Shown piece after piece: positions 41,309 to 49,939 of a stretch of DNA of 64,000 bases (position 1 is the stretch's first letter; each line of letters starts with the position of its first letter). Both the position numbers and the translations under genes were made by a program. Source of the stretch: Sphingobium sp. AS12 (lineage in GTDB: Bacteria > Pseudomonadota > Alphaproteobacteria > Sphingomonadales > Sphingomonadaceae). The notes under the pieces were generated by a model. That model did not search any database and was not told the origin of the DNA. It worked only from the letters and a program-made list of their open reading frames with translations. The stretch covers positions 496,001 through 560,000 of the forward strand of contig NZ_JAHRGM010000001.1 in assembly GCF_019097845.1 (NCBI RefSeq), read 5' to 3'.

Positions 41309-43191
41309 GCGGGGGCGGATGTGCGCCGGTCATCGGTGCCACCGCCACCCGCTTTTCGATCTGGGCGCCGGAGGCCGAGCAGCTTTGGCTGTGCCTGTTC
41401 GATGATGCCGACCGGGAGCGGCGCTTGCCCATGCTGCGCGGTGGCGATGGCGTATGGCATGTCGAGGCGGCTGGTGTAGGGGCAGGGGCGCGTTATGGCG
41501 TGCGGGCGGATGGTGTCTATGATCCGGCTGCGGGGCTGTGGTTTGATCCCGACAAGCTGCTGCTTGATCCTTATGCGCCTGCGATCGACCGGGCGTTCGT
41601 CTATGATCCGGCGCTTACAGTGCGGCGCGGAGAGGGGAGCGATACCGCGCCGCTGATGCCGAAAGGGGTGGTGGGTGCACCGATGGCTCCCGTCCCTGTC
41701 AAACCGCCGCATTTCGCGCCGGGTGGCTTGATCTACGAATTGCATGTGCGTGGTTTCACGATGCTGCATCCCGATGTGCCGGAAGCGCAGCGCGGGACCA
41801 TCGCCGCCCTGACCCATCCCGCTGTGATCGCGCATTTGCAGCAACTGCATGTCTCTGCCGTCGAACTGATGCCGATCAACGCCTGGATTGACGAGCGGCA
41901 TCTGGGTCCGCTCGGCCTCACCAACTATTGGGGCTATAATCCGGTCAGCTGGTTCGCGATCGACCCGCGGCTGGCGCCCGGCGGGATGGCAGAATTGCGT
42001 GCTACCGTCGCAGCGCTGCATGAGGCGGGGATCGGTGTGATCCTGGACATGGTCTATAATCATAATGGCGAGAGCGACATCTATGGGCCGACGCTATCGC
42101 TGCGTGGCCTGAATGCCCGCGATTATTTCCGCCATGCCGATGACGGGCAGTTGATCAACGATACCGGCACGGGCAACAGCATCGCGTGCAACCAGCCGAT
42201 GGTGCGTCACCTGATCCTTGAATCGCTGCGCCATTTCGTGACGCAGGCTGGGGTCGACGGTTTTCGCTTCGATCTGGGACCGGCGCTGGGGCGGATGGCG
42301 GACGGCTTTGATCCGCACGCGCCGCTGTTGCAGGAGATGCGGGCCGACCCCGTGCTGGCCGACCGGGTGATGATCGCCGAGCCTTGGGACATCGGGCCGG
42401 GCGGCTATCAACTGGGGCGCTTTGGCGACGGGTGGCTGGAGTGGAATGACCGCTATCGCGATGACATGCGGCGCTTCTGGCGGGGGGACGTGGGGACGCT
42501 GGGCGGCTTTGCGACGCGGCTGGCGGGATCGTCCGATCTGTTTGGCGGCGGCGCGACCCGCAGCGTCAATTTTCTGGCCGCGCATGACGGTTTTACGCTG
42601 GCCGACCTGACTGCCTATGAGCAGCGGCACAATCACGCCAATGGCGAGCAGAATCGCGATGGCCATGGCGAGAATCTGAGCTGGAATAACGACGTCGAGG
42701 GGGTGAGCGACGACCCCGCCATTATCGCGGCGCGGCGTCGCGACGTGATGGCGTTGCTGTCGACCCTCTTCTGTTCGCGCGGGGCGATCATGCTGAGTGC
42801 GGGGGATGAATTTGGCCGCAGCCAGCAGGGTAATAATAATGCCTATGCGCAGGATAATGCCATCGGCTGGGTCGATTGGGCAGGGCGGGACCGGGCGATC
42901 GAACGTCACGCCTTTGCGCTGGCGGGGTTGCGGGCGCGCTGTCCCGATTTGTGCGATACGGCCTTGTTGCGCGAGGAGGATGTGGTCTGGCGGGACGAGA
43001 GCGGCGACGCGATGACGGTGGCGCAATGGGAGCAGCCGGAGCGGCGTTGCGTCGCGCTTCATTTCCGCAGTTCGGGCTGGACCCTGTGCGTCAATGGCAG
43101 TGGAGAGGCGCGGACGTTTCGCCTGAGCGATGGTCGCGCCATGACTGTTGCCAGTCGCAGCCTGTTGGTGGTTGATCCATTGTCTGGCTAA
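41305..43191 (+). CDS. glgX: glycogen debranching enzyme (isoamylase type)
   Basis: 628 aa, starting with GTG that overlaps the glgA stop (GTGA). GH13 enzyme removing short alpha-1,6 branches left by phosphorylase. It has an N-terminal CBM48 region (TRFSIWAPEAEQLWLCLFDD), IYELHVRGFT, TNYWGYNPVSWFA, the nucleophile region GVDGFRFDLGPAL, acid/base VMIAEPWDIG, and FLAAHDGFTLADL. It is a little shorter than typical GlgX (about 650-700 aa) at the N- and C-termini but all catalytic blocks are there. Confidence 0.95.
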   Translation: MSGGGCAPVIGATATRFSIWAPEAEQLWLCLFDDADRERRLPMLRGGDGVWHVEAAGVGAGARYGVRADGVYDPAAGLWFDPDKLLLDPYAPAIDRAFVYDPALTVRRGEGSDTAPLMPKGVVGAPMAPVPVKPPHFAPGGLIYELHVRGFTMLHPDVPEAQRGTIAALTHPAVIAHLQQLHVSAVELMPINAWIDERHLGPLGLTNYWGYNPVSWFAIDPRLAPGGMAELRATVAALHEAGIGVILDMVYNHNGESDIYGPTLSLRGLNARDYFRHADDGQLINDTGTGNSIACNQPMVRHLILESLRHFVTQAGVDGFRFDLGPALGRMADGFDPHAPLLQEMRADPVLADRVMIAEPWDIGPGGYQLGRFGDGWLEWNDRYRDDMRRFWRGDVGTLGGFATRLAGSSDLFGGGATRSVNFLAAHDGFTLADLTAYEQRHNHANGEQNRDGHGENLSWNNDVEGVSDDPAIIAARRRDVMALLSTLFCSRGAIMLSAGDEFGRSQQGNNNAYAQDNAIGWVDWAGRDRAIERHAFALAGLRARCPDLCDTALLREEDVVWRDESGDAMTVAQWEQPERRCVALHFRSSGWTLCVNGSGEARTFRLSDGRAMTVASRSLLVVDPLSG

Positions 43192-43246
43192 GGCACTTAA
43201 GCCTCCCGATAGCTGGGGCTGGAACGAACAAGAGAAAGTTGGCGTG

Positions 43247-43867
43247 ATGTCGGAAAAACGGCCCCCCATGTTTCAAGGCCTTCGGCGCAGCAGGGTCAGG
43301 GGACCGATGCCGGATTCGGCCTATCCCGCGATGATCGATACGCTGCGTGATTTTCTGGACGATCTGGCGGGTGCCAGCCTGGACGAAGCGACGATCGCGG
43401 CGCTGGCGGCGGACTTGCGCGACTGGCGGGGGCGACTGGCACCGTTGAAAGCAAGTGAGGACGAGCGGATGTTCGGTCGCGTCGATGATGTGCCCGGCCA
43501 TGGTCAGGTCATGTGTCCGGCCTTTGCGATCGAGGAACAGGATGCCACGTCGATCAGGGCGCAGGTGACATTTGGCGACTATTTTCTGGGCGGCAATGCG
43601 GCGGCCCATGGCGGCGCGGTATCGCTGCTGTTCGACGAGGTGCTGGGCATACCGGCCAATTCGGGACCGGGCGGGATGGCGCGTACGGCCTATCTCCACG
43701 TCAATTATCGCGCGATCACGCCGATGAACCGGCCGTTGATGGTGACGGCGACCCTTTATGCGGCAGAGGGCAGAAAGCGGTTCGTGCGCGGCGAATTGAA
43801 GGACGGCGATCGGCTTTGCGCCGACGCCGAGGGACTGTTTCTGGAGCTGCTGCCCGGCCAGCAATAG
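43247..43867 (+). CDS. PaaI-like hotdog thioesterase
   Basis: 206 aa from ATG at 43247. The hotdog domain occupies the second half: FLGGNAAAHGGAVSLLFDEVLG (the HGG-x-x-x-x-x-D/E catalytic pattern) and AYLHVNYRAITPMNRPLMVTATL. The first 80 residues are an extra helical region. Family members hydrolyse acyl-CoA thioesters; the substrate is unknown. It follows glgX by 55 bases on the same strand but has no obvious link to glycogen. Confidence 0.8.
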   Translation: MSEKRPPMFQGLRRSRVRGPMPDSAYPAMIDTLRDFLDDLAGASLDEATIAALAADLRDWRGRLAPLKASEDERMFGRVDDVPGHGQVMCPAFAIEEQDATSIRAQVTFGDYFLGGNAAAHGGAVSLLFDEVLGIPANSGPGGMARTAYLHVNYRAITPMNRPLMVTATLYAAEGRKRFVRGELKDGDRLCADAEGLFLELLPGQQ

Positions 43868-43920
43868 GCGGCGGCGGATTGAAGGTGGGGAAGGCGGGGC
43901 GCGCCTTCCTCCTTATCGCT

Positions 43921-45087
43921 TCATTCGGCTGCCTGAACGGCGCTGGCAGGCGTGGCGGTGGCGATCTGCCGGGTTTGCGCCAGCGAACTGCCGAAGCTGT
44001 GCAGGCCCAGCGCGTGCAAGCCGCCAAGGCCGCCGCACACGAACAGGATCATGTCCTTTGGTTCCGGAGTCGCATAGACGCGACCATCGCTGCGGATGCG
44101 GCCCTGCGCGGCGAGCTGGTCGCGATGCAGCGCCTGGAACCAGTCGGCCGGGACGGCGGCACAGTTCCAGAGAATTTCCTGCACATCCTCGATCGTGGGC
44201 AATTCTTTGGCGATGATGTCGGCGCAGATCGGATTGATGCCGATCGTCATTTCCGCATATTCCATCGAGGGTGAATAGCAGTTGGCCCCGGCATAGGAGA
44301 CGGACTTGCCGATCATCTCCAGAAAGGCGTGCGCGCCCGATGATGTGGTGTCGAGGATGTTCATCGTCCCCATCGTGCTGAAGGCGGTGACGGCGTTGCC
44401 GACGATCCCCGCCCGTCGCTCGGCCAGCGGCGCCCAGGGTGATTTTTCCTCCCACTCGCCCATGAGCAGGCCGCCCAGCCGCCCCGGCGACCCGAATGTC
44501 GTCTGGGTCGTGACACCGGCAACTTGCCCCGCGACGTTGCGCATGATCAGGCGGATGGCGCGGCCGATGGCATTGGCCCGTGTCGCCACGCCGCCCGCGC
44601 AGCCATCGCTGTATGGAATATGCAGCGCGTCTCTGATCGGCCCGTTGACGATGAAGCCGGGATAGACCGGCGCGGTGGTGGCGTTGACGCCATAGAGTTC
44701 GAAGTCGGGTTCGGCGATCGCCTCAATCGCGGCGATGATGAGTTCCAGCGAGTCAGCGGGCGCTCCGGCCATCACGGCGTTGATGACGATCTTTTCGACC
44801 GTACATTCGGAGCTGTCGGGCATCCGCGCGATCAGTTCGTCGGGATAGCGATCATTTTCCGACAGGATCATGCGGACGCGCGCATCGGTCGGCGGGATGA
44901 GCGGCAGGCCGTCGCCCCAGCCCTGCTCCAGCGAGAAGCTGGTGAACGCCTCTATATCATCGTCCGCCGCGACCCGGCGACTGGTCAGCCAGTCGATTTC
45001 GCACCCGGCCGGGCCGCAATCGCGGCTGACCAACGTCTTGGGCGCGGTCGTTTTGCGGTTCGATGGCTTGATCAGATGGATGCTCAT
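43921..45087 (-). CDS. conserved protein of unknown function, partner of UGSC-type protein
   Basis: 388 aa, function not recognised. The N-terminus holds a Cys pair (DCGPAGCEIDW) and the block SLEQGWGDGLPLIPPTDARV; the middle is rich in Gly/Ala (SDGCAGGVATRANAIGRAIR, TTQTTFGSPGRLGGLL), with scattered Cys (ANCYSPS, NPICADIIAKELPT, LWNCAAVPADWF). No signal peptide or membrane segment is clear. Its ATG overlaps the stop of the UGSC-type gene (ATGA), so the two are made together and probably act in one complex or pathway, perhaps thiol/redox or small-molecule metabolism; that is inference only. Confidence 0.7.
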   Translation of the reverse strand: MSIHLIKPSNRKTTAPKTLVSRDCGPAGCEIDWLTSRRVAADDDIEAFTSFSLEQGWGDGLPLIPPTDARVRMILSENDRYPDELIARMPDSSECTVEKIVINAVMAGAPADSLELIIAAIEAIAEPDFELYGVNATTAPVYPGFIVNGPIRDALHIPYSDGCAGGVATRANAIGRAIRLIMRNVAGQVAGVTTQTTFGSPGRLGGLLMGEWEEKSPWAPLAERRAGIVGNAVTAFSTMGTMNILDTTSSGAHAFLEMIGKSVSYAGANCYSPSMEYAEMTIGINPICADIIAKELPTIEDVQEILWNCAAVPADWFQALHRDQLAAQGRIRSDGRVYATPEPKDMILFVCGGLGGLHALGLHSFGSSLAQTRQIATATPASAVQAAE

Positions 45088-45644
45088 GCTGCCTTTTCCT
45101 CCGCGGTCAGGCTGCCGCCCATGACTTCAAGCAGGCCCGCAAAATAGGCCTGGGCGACAGGATCGACCTCTTCACGCGACAATTCGTTGAGCGGGTAGGG
45201 AAGGACATGGACACGCAGCCCCGAACGCCCGCCGCGTGCGGCCAGTTCATGCGCGAAATCCTCGAAATTGCGGGTCGCGATCGCGGTGGTGGCGACGCCA
45301 GCATTGGCGGCGGCAATGGCGTCGCGAATGGTCCAGCCGGTGCAGGAGCCGCAATTAGCGAGGCCGACGACAGCGATGTCGATGGTAGCCAGCCATGCTT
45401 GTAACGATTGATTTTGCGCCTCGCCTTCTTCGCCCGACCGGTTGGTGGAGCGCCAGAAGGAAACTTCAGCCCCGGCGTTGCGCATTTTTTCCGCCCAGCT
45501 TTCGCTGATCCAGTCCCAGCAGCGCCATATCTGGTCGAGGCGAAAGCCGATACGCTTGCCCGCCAGCGCGCCTGCATCGGGACCGGGGCTGGCATCGTCG
45601 TCCATCCGTCTGGCGGTGGGATCGAGAACCTTGATAAGCGCCAT
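45084..45644 (-). CDS. UGSC family protein (cysteine form)
   Basis: 186 aa from ATG at 45644, six bases after GAGGAGG; a second ATG three bases earlier is too close to the ribosome site. The hallmark is C98-G-S-C101 within VVGLANCGSCTGWTIRDA. The UGSC family is a predicted (seleno)protein family in which the first residue of this motif is selenocysteine or cysteine; here it is a plain TGC-type Cys codon. The Cys-x-x-Cys layout suggests a redox or thiol-chemistry role, unproven. It is coupled to the 388-aa gene and divergent from a LysR regulator. Confidence 0.75.
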   Translation of the reverse strand: MALIKVLDPTARRMDDDASPGPDAGALAGKRIGFRLDQIWRCWDWISESWAEKMRNAGAEVSFWRSTNRSGEEGEAQNQSLQAWLATIDIAVVGLANCGSCTGWTIRDAIAAANAGVATTAIATRNFEDFAHELAARGGRSGLRVHVLPYPLNELSREEVDPVAQAYFAGLLEVMGGSLTAEEKAA

Positions 45645-45726
45645 CATTGACCTCCTCTGTGCGACGGTGCCGGTCCGTCGTCTGTGCAGCTGATGGTTGC
45701 AGATGGCCTGTACTGCGTCCAATGTA

Positions 45727-45758
45727 TTTGATAGGCAAATTTAATACGTAGGACGTAT
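45727..45758. promoter_or_regulatory. putative LysR binding sites in the divergent promoter
   Basis: TTTG-ATAGG-CAAA at 45727-45739 is a 4-base-arm palindrome with the T-N11-A form of a LysR box (arms extend to ATTTG/CAAAT). A second palindrome ATACGT-AGG-ACGTAT at 45744-45758 ends one base before the LysR ATG and covers its only ribosome-site candidate (AGGA). Binding there would repress LysR itself and could control the UGSC cassette. Confidence 0.55.
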
Positions 45759-45759
45759 C

Positions 45760-46662
45760 ATGCTAGAACTGCGCAATTTGCGGCACATGCTCGCGCTCGC
45801 CCGCAGGCTGAATTATGCGCGGGCGGCGGAGGATTTGGGCATCACCCAGCCCAGCCTTACCCGGTCGATCCAGGCGCTGGAGCGGCAATTGGGGGTCCGG
45901 CTGTTCGATCGCGACCGCAGCGGCGTCAGCCTGACGACCCAGGGTGGCATGTTTGCGGAGCGGGCGGGCTTCCTGATTGCCGACGCGGACGATCTGGAGC
46001 GACAGTCGCAGCGCGGTGCGCAGGGGGAGGCGGGGCGTATCCGGTTCGGCATGGCTCCCATGCCCGCGCGCGCCCTGCTGTCGCGATTATTGCCTGACCG
46101 GTTGCAGGCTGCCCCGGAGGTCGCGAACGAGGTGGTGGTGCGCGATGTAGAGGCGCTCTGGGCGCTGCTGCTGGCCGGCGACATAGAATTTTTTATCAGT
46201 CAGGACGGCCTGATCCAGGATGTGGAGCAGGCGCGGGTCGAATTGCTGGGGCATTTTCCGCTCAGCCTGATCGTGCGCGCGGGTCATCCGCTGCTGGCAG
46301 GAGGCGACGGCGGGCGGCGTTTCCCGGTGCTGCGCTCCAGTTGGGCCGGATTGCCGCTGCCTGACGAGATACAGGCGCATGTCCATGGTTCGCCCAATGT
46401 GGTCGAGGATTTTGCGACTTTGGCGGCGGTCACGGCGTCGAGCGATGCGATATGGTTTTCGTCCGCTTATGCGGTTGCCGATGCACTGGCGGACGGAAGT
46501 TTATGCGAGTTGCCTCGCCAGCATCCCCAACAGGTTCGGATGGCGATGTACACATTGGCGCGCCGGTCGCTGTCGCCGCTCTGCCAGATCGTGAAGAAGC
46601 GCCTGCGCCATCATATCCGGCAGCTGGAAGGGCACAGCGTGATCGACACGGCCGCGACATAG
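45760..46662 (+). CDS. LysR family transcriptional regulator
   Basis: 300 aa. The N-terminal winged helix-turn-helix spans residues 1-62 (LRNLRHMLALARRLNYARAA...ITQPSLTRSIQALERQLGVRLF), followed by a periplasmic-binding-like effector domain (residues about 90-295). Divergent from the UGSC cassette across 115 bases with two palindromes, so it most likely controls that cassette in response to a small molecule. Effector unknown. Confidence 0.93.
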   Translation: MLELRNLRHMLALARRLNYARAAEDLGITQPSLTRSIQALERQLGVRLFDRDRSGVSLTTQGGMFAERAGFLIADADDLERQSQRGAQGEAGRIRFGMAPMPARALLSRLLPDRLQAAPEVANEVVVRDVEALWALLLAGDIEFFISQDGLIQDVEQARVELLGHFPLSLIVRAGHPLLAGGDGGRRFPVLRSSWAGLPLPDEIQAHVHGSPNVVEDFATLAAVTASSDAIWFSSAYAVADALADGSLCELPRQHPQQVRMAMYTLARRSLSPLCQIVKKRLRHHIRQLEGHSVIDTAAT

Positions 46663-46677
46663 GCGGGGCGGGAGATA

Positions 46678-46753
46678 TGGTGAGTCCAGCTGGGTTCGAA
46701 CCAGCGACCTACTGATTAAAAGTCAGTTGCTCTACCGACTGAGCTATGGACCC
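46678..46753 (-). tRNA. tRNA-Lys(TTT)
   Basis: 76 nt on the minus strand with encoded CCA. Acceptor GGGTCCA/TGGACTC with discriminator A, D-arm AGCTCAGTCGGTAGAGC, anticodon stem-loop ACTGA-CTTTTAA-TCAGT with anticodon TTT, and T-arm GCTGG-TTCGAAC-CCAGC. All stems pair. Confidence 0.97.
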
Positions 46754-46776
46754 CCGATTGCTGAGGTGCGCTCGCC

Positions 46777-47307
46777 CTAAAGGGGGCGGCGGGGATGGTC
46801 AACCTCTTGTGGCATGGTTTGTTGGGCTTTTTGCAGGCGGGCTTGCAGGTGGCGGATCGTGAGGCCGGATCGGGGATCGCGCCAGGCGGGCGCGATGGCG
46901 CGCAGCGGCGTCAGGACGAAATCGCGCGCGGCAAAGGCGGGATGGGGGATGGTGAGCATCGGGCTGTTCCAGACGCCGCCGGACCAGAGGATGATGTCGA
47001 TATCGACCCTGCGCGCCCCCCAGCGGCGATAGCGGCGGCGGCCCAATGCCTGTTCGATCGACTGGAGCCAGGCCAGCATGGCGGGTGGTTCGAGCGGGCT
47101 TTGGACCAGTATCGCGGCGTTGGCGTAGCGGCGGCGGGAGGGGCCGATGGGCGGAGTTTCGATAGCGGGCGACGTTGCCACGATTTGAGCGTGTAGCGCG
47201 ATTCGCTTGGTTGCTTCCTCCAGCAATTGCCGGGGCGTCAGGCGGGCGGACAGGGCGCGGTTCGATCCCAGGGCCAGCGCGTAGAGATGGAGGGCTGTTT
47301 TCGCCAT
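46777..47307 (-). CDS. folK: 2-amino-4-hydroxy-6-hydroxymethyldihydropteridine pyrophosphokinase
   Basis: 176 aa. Transfers pyrophosphate from ATP to the pterin in folate synthesis. Family blocks: LYALALGSNRALSARLTP at the start, YANAAILVQSPLEPPAMLAWLQSIEQALGR, and RRWGARRVDIDIILW (the HPPK R-x-x-x-R/D-x-D metal motif), then LTIPHPAFAARDFVLTPL. Length normal. It stands 24 bases from the tRNA-Lys gene on the same strand. Confidence 0.94.
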   Translation of the reverse strand: MAKTALHLYALALGSNRALSARLTPRQLLEEATKRIALHAQIVATSPAIETPPIGPSRRRYANAAILVQSPLEPPAMLAWLQSIEQALGRRRYRRWGARRVDIDIILWSGGVWNSPMLTIPHPAFAARDFVLTPLRAIAPAWRDPRSGLTIRHLQARLQKAQQTMPQEVDHPRRPL

Positions 47308-47351
47308 AGGGTTGCGCTTAACGAGGTGGCGGGCGCGTGCAAGCCCGGACG

Positions 47352-47579
47352 TCAGGACGCCGCTGTCCCGCCTTTGCCATTTTTCGCTGACGCCTTCATT
47401 TCTTCGTAAACGGCTTCGCGCGTATCGGCGTCCAATGCCTCAAGATATTTGACGGCGTCCTTGTAGGTCAGGAAGGGCTTGCCATCGGCGGTGATCGGCA
47501 CGGTGCGGCCATTGTAGATCCGCCGCAGCAGTCGCCTTTGCGTTCGGCCGATGGGCGATGCGCTTTCGGTGTCGGTCAT
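47352..47579 (-). CDS. small conserved protein of unknown function
   Basis: 75 aa from ATG at 47579. Basic N-terminal half (RTQRRLLRRIYNGRTVPIT) and an acidic helix (KYLEALDADTREAVYEEMK) with a Lys/Gly tail. No signal peptide or membrane segment. The same frame runs upstream to 47894 inside rpsD, but the rpsD terminator at 47607-47634 lies between, so the short form is the real gene. It may be read through from rpsD or have its own promoter. Function not recognised. Confidence 0.6.
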   Translation of the reverse strand: MTDTESASPIGRTQRRLLRRIYNGRTVPITADGKPFLTYKDAVKYLEALDADTREAVYEEMKASAKNGKGGTAAS

Positions 47580-47606
47580 GGTTTTCGTGGCGCCTTCTGC
47601 ATGAAA

Positions 47607-47634
47607 AAGGGCGGCTCCTTGCGGGGCCGCCCTT
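47607..47634 (-). terminator. intrinsic terminator of rpsD
   Basis: Minus-strand stem GGGCGGC...GCCGCCC with a short loop, followed by TTTTT (47607-47603), 26 bases past the rpsD stop. The other side carries AAAAA, so it is symmetrical. Confidence 0.85.
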
Positions 47635-47659
47635 TTTGTAAAGCTTGGGTAGAAGCCGA

Positions 47660-48277
47660 TCAGCGCGAATAGAATTCGACGACCAGATTGGGTTCCATCT
47701 TCACCGGATAGGGCACTTCGTCCAGCGTGGGGACACGGACATAGGTGACCTTGGCGGCGCCATCGGGCGAGACATAGTCGGGGATGTCGCGTTCGGCCAG
47801 AGCCTGTGCTTCCATCACCAGCGCCATTTCCTGCGCCTTCTTGCCCAGGGTGATTTCGTCGCCCGGCTTCACCAGACGCGAGGCAATGTTGCACTTCACG
47901 CCGTTCACATAGATGTGGCCGTGCGAAACGATCTGACGCGAGGAGAAGATGGTCGGCGCGAACTTGGCGCGATAGACGACGGCGTCCAGGCGGCGTTCGA
48001 GCAGGCCGATGAGGTTCTGGCCGGTGTCGCCCTTCATGCGGCTCGCTTCAAAATAGTTCTTCTTGAACTGCTTTTCGGTGATGTCGCCGTAATAGCCCTT
48101 GAGCTTCTGCTTGGCGCGCAGCTGGATGCCGTAATCGGACACCTTGCCCTTGCGGCGCTGGCCGTGCTGACCGGGGCCATATTCGCGCTTGTTCACAGGC
48201 GACTTGGGACGGCCCCAGATATTCTCGCCCATGCGACGGTCGAGTTTATACTTGGCGGCAGTGCGCTTCGTCATCAA
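47660..48277 (-). CDS. rpsD: 30S ribosomal protein S4
   Basis: 205 aa. An assembly-initiating 16S rRNA-binding protein. N-terminal [20 protein letters not shown], then the S4 RNA-binding domain at about residues 95-155 ([42 protein letters not shown]) and the C-terminal [18 protein letters not shown]. It stands alone in the genome here, as usual for alphaproteobacteria, not in the alpha operon. Terminator directly downstream. Confidence 0.97.
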   Translation of the reverse strand: MMTKRTAAKYKLDRRMGENIWGRPKSPVNKREYGPGQHGQRRKGKVSDYGIQLRAKQKLKGYYGDITEKQFKKNYFEASRMKGDTGQNLIGLLERRLDAVVYRAKFAPTIFSSRQIVSHGHIYVNGVKCNIASRLVKPGDEITLGKKAQEMALVMEAQALAERDIPDYVSPDGAAKVTYVRVPTLDEVPYPVKMEPNLVVEFYSR

Positions 48278-48488
48278 TAATTCCTTACAAATGCTAACAA
48301 CTAAGCCCGCCCTGAAAGGGTGAGCATCATTCCCGGTATCGCCTACGTCCGTGTTGCGCTTGTGCGCTCAGGGGCAGGGCCGCCGCTTCACCGGGATGCG
48401 GGGCCAATTGCGAAGGCGCGCCTATGGCCACAAGGGGGCGGCATGTCAACCCTCGACAGGGGCTTGAGCGACGCCTAATTGGCGGGGC

Positions 48489-48785
48489 ATGAACCCTGAT
48501 GATTATAGCAGCATGGTCGAGGTGCGGGCAGGTGTCGATGCGATCGACCGCGAACTGGTCGCGTTATTGGCCCGGCGCTTTGCCCATATGCGCGCCGCCG
48601 CCCGGATCAAGCCTGATCGCGGGGCGGTGCGGGACGAGGCGCGCAAGCGTCAGGTGATCGACCAAGCCTGCGCGGAGGCGGCGCGGGTAGGCGCGCCGGT
48701 GGAGATTGTCGGCGACCTGTGGGAGCAGTTGGTCGAGGCGTCGATTGCCTATGAGATGGCGGAGTTTGAGCGGACGCGGGGCTAA
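48489..48785 (+). CDS. AroQ-type chorismate mutase
   Basis: 98 aa, a free single-domain enzyme. It converts chorismate to prephenate for phenylalanine and tyrosine. The AroQ helical core is visible: VRAGVDAIDRELVALLARRFAHMRAAARIKPDRGAVRDEARKRQV, with the active-site Arg and Lys residues, then LWEQLVEASIAYEMAEFE. No signal peptide, so cytoplasmic. It could be a pyruvate-lyase-type relative, since the fold is shared. It is divergent from rpsD. Confidence 0.88.
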   Translation: MNPDDYSSMVEVRAGVDAIDRELVALLARRFAHMRAAARIKPDRGAVRDEARKRQVIDQACAEAARVGAPVEIVGDLWEQLVEASIAYEMAEFERTRG

Positions 48786-48789
48786 TTTG

Positions 48790-48861
48790 CCTCCGTTCGT
48801 TTTGAGCTTGTCGAGAAAGGTAGCGCGCAGGTTTCTCGACTTCGCTCGAAACGAACGGAGG
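48790..48861. repeat. REP-like palindrome, family A variant
   Basis: Arms 48790-48818 (cctccgttcgttttgagc...) and 48832-48861 (...gctcgaaacgaacggagg), loop of about 13 bases, between the convergent chorismate mutase and trmJ genes. Same GTCGAGAAA variant as 19221-19322. Confidence 0.85.
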
Positions 48862-48875
48862 TGGGGGTGCCAGAC

Positions 48876-49931
48876 CTAGCGTTCGCGCGGGCGGTTGAGG
48901 TGGGAGAGGACGCCGCGGAGCGTGCGGACCTCCAGATGGTTCCAGCCCGGCTTGGTCAGCAGGTTGCGCAGCGTCAGCCGGGTCGCATTGGCGCGGTCGG
49001 GCGGGAAGAAATAGCCGACCTTTTCCAGCAATGTGTTGAGCTGTTCGATCATCCCTTCCAGCTCTACCTGTGGCGCGGGTTCGCCAAGGTCGGTGATGGT
49101 GGGCTGTTTCAGGTCGGCCTGTTTGGACCATTCATAGGCGCACAATATGACCGCCTGTGCGAGGTTTAGCGACCCGAATTCAGGATTGATCGGGACCGTG
49201 AGAATCTTGCGGGCGAGCGCGACATCCTCTGTCTCCAGCCCTGAGCGTTCCGGCCCGAAAATATAGGCGCAGCGGCCCTGTGCGGCGTGGATTTCGCGGG
49301 CGGCTTCCTCTGGCGTCACGACCGGCTTGGTCACGCCGCGCTTGCGCACGGTGGTGGCATAGACATGGGCGCAGTCGGAGACGGCTTCGGCGAGCGTTTC
49401 AAAGACCTGCGCCTGATCGAGAATGAAGTCCGCGCCGGCTGCGGATGGGCCAGCATCGGGGTTGGGCCAGCCATCGCGGGGCGAAACCAGCCGCATTTCG
49501 GTGAGGCCGAAATTGAGCATGGCGCGGGCGGCCTTGCCGATATTCTCGCCCAGTTGCGGGCGGACGAGGACGATGACGGGGGGAGGGGGGGAAGCTGTCA
49601 TTTCAATACCGTTCGTCCTGAGTAGGGGCTGAGCCTGTCGAAGCCCCGTATCGAAGGATTTGCGCGCGGCCTGCCGGATGGTATCCCAGTCTCCCGCGAT
49701 CAATCCTTCCTTCTTTTTGCGCGACCAGCCCTTGACCTGCTGTTCGGCGGAAAGCGCTTCGTCCCGCGTCCCGAAATCCTGGCTCCAGACCAACGCGACC
49801 GGGCGACGGCTCTGCGTGTATCCCGGAATCTCGCCCGACTGGTGCTGGGCGATGCGTTGCTCCAGATTATCGGTGTGGCCGATATAATAGCTGCCGTCGG
49901 CGCAATGCAGCATATAAGTGTGAAACGTCAT
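48876..49931 (-). CDS. trmJ: GIY-YIG domain fused in frame to tRNA (Cm32/Um32) methyltransferase TrmJ
   Basis: 351 aa as one open frame. Residues 1-91 are a small GIY-YIG nuclease-like domain (TYMLHCADGSYYIGHTDNLEQRIAQH, with Glu in LSAEQQVKGW). Residues 92-110 (KSFDTGLRQAQPLLRTNGIE) are translated REP repeat. From Met111 (ATG at 49601) the rest is a SPOUT RNA methylase: VIVLVRPQLGENIGKAARAM, YIFGPERSGLETEDVALA, PEFGSLNLAQAVILCAYEW. TrmJ could also start independently at 49601, but no good ribosome site precedes it. In relatives the two are normally separate proteins, as far as I recall, so the fusion may follow loss of a stop codon on repeat insertion. Confidence 0.8.
   Translation of the reverse strand: MTFHTYMLHCADGSYYIGHTDNLEQRIAQHQSGEIPGYTQSRRPVALVWSQDFGTRDEALSAEQQVKGWSRKKKEGLIAGDWDTIRQAARKSFDTGLRQAQPLLRTNGIEMTASPPPPVIVLVRPQLGENIGKAARAMLNFGLTEMRLVSPRDGWPNPDAGPSAAGADFILDQAQVFETLAEAVSDCAHVYATTVRKRGVTKPVVTPEEAAREIHAAQGRCAYIFGPERSGLETEDVALARKILTVPINPEFGSLNLAQAVILCAYEWSKQADLKQPTITDLGEPAPQVELEGMIEQLNTLLEKVGYFFPPDRANATRLTLRNLLTKPGWNHLEVRTLRGVLSHLNRPRER
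49609..49657. repeat. REP element at the GIY-YIG/TrmJ junction
   Basis: Family A repeat beginning CCGTTCGTCCTGAGTAGGGG on the plus strand and containing GGGGCTGAGCCTGTCGAAGCCCC. It is read through by the minus-strand frame, forming the linker between the two domains. Its first 17 bases are the exact inverse of bases 49973-49989. Confidence 0.8.
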
Positions 49932-49939
49932 TGCGCGGT

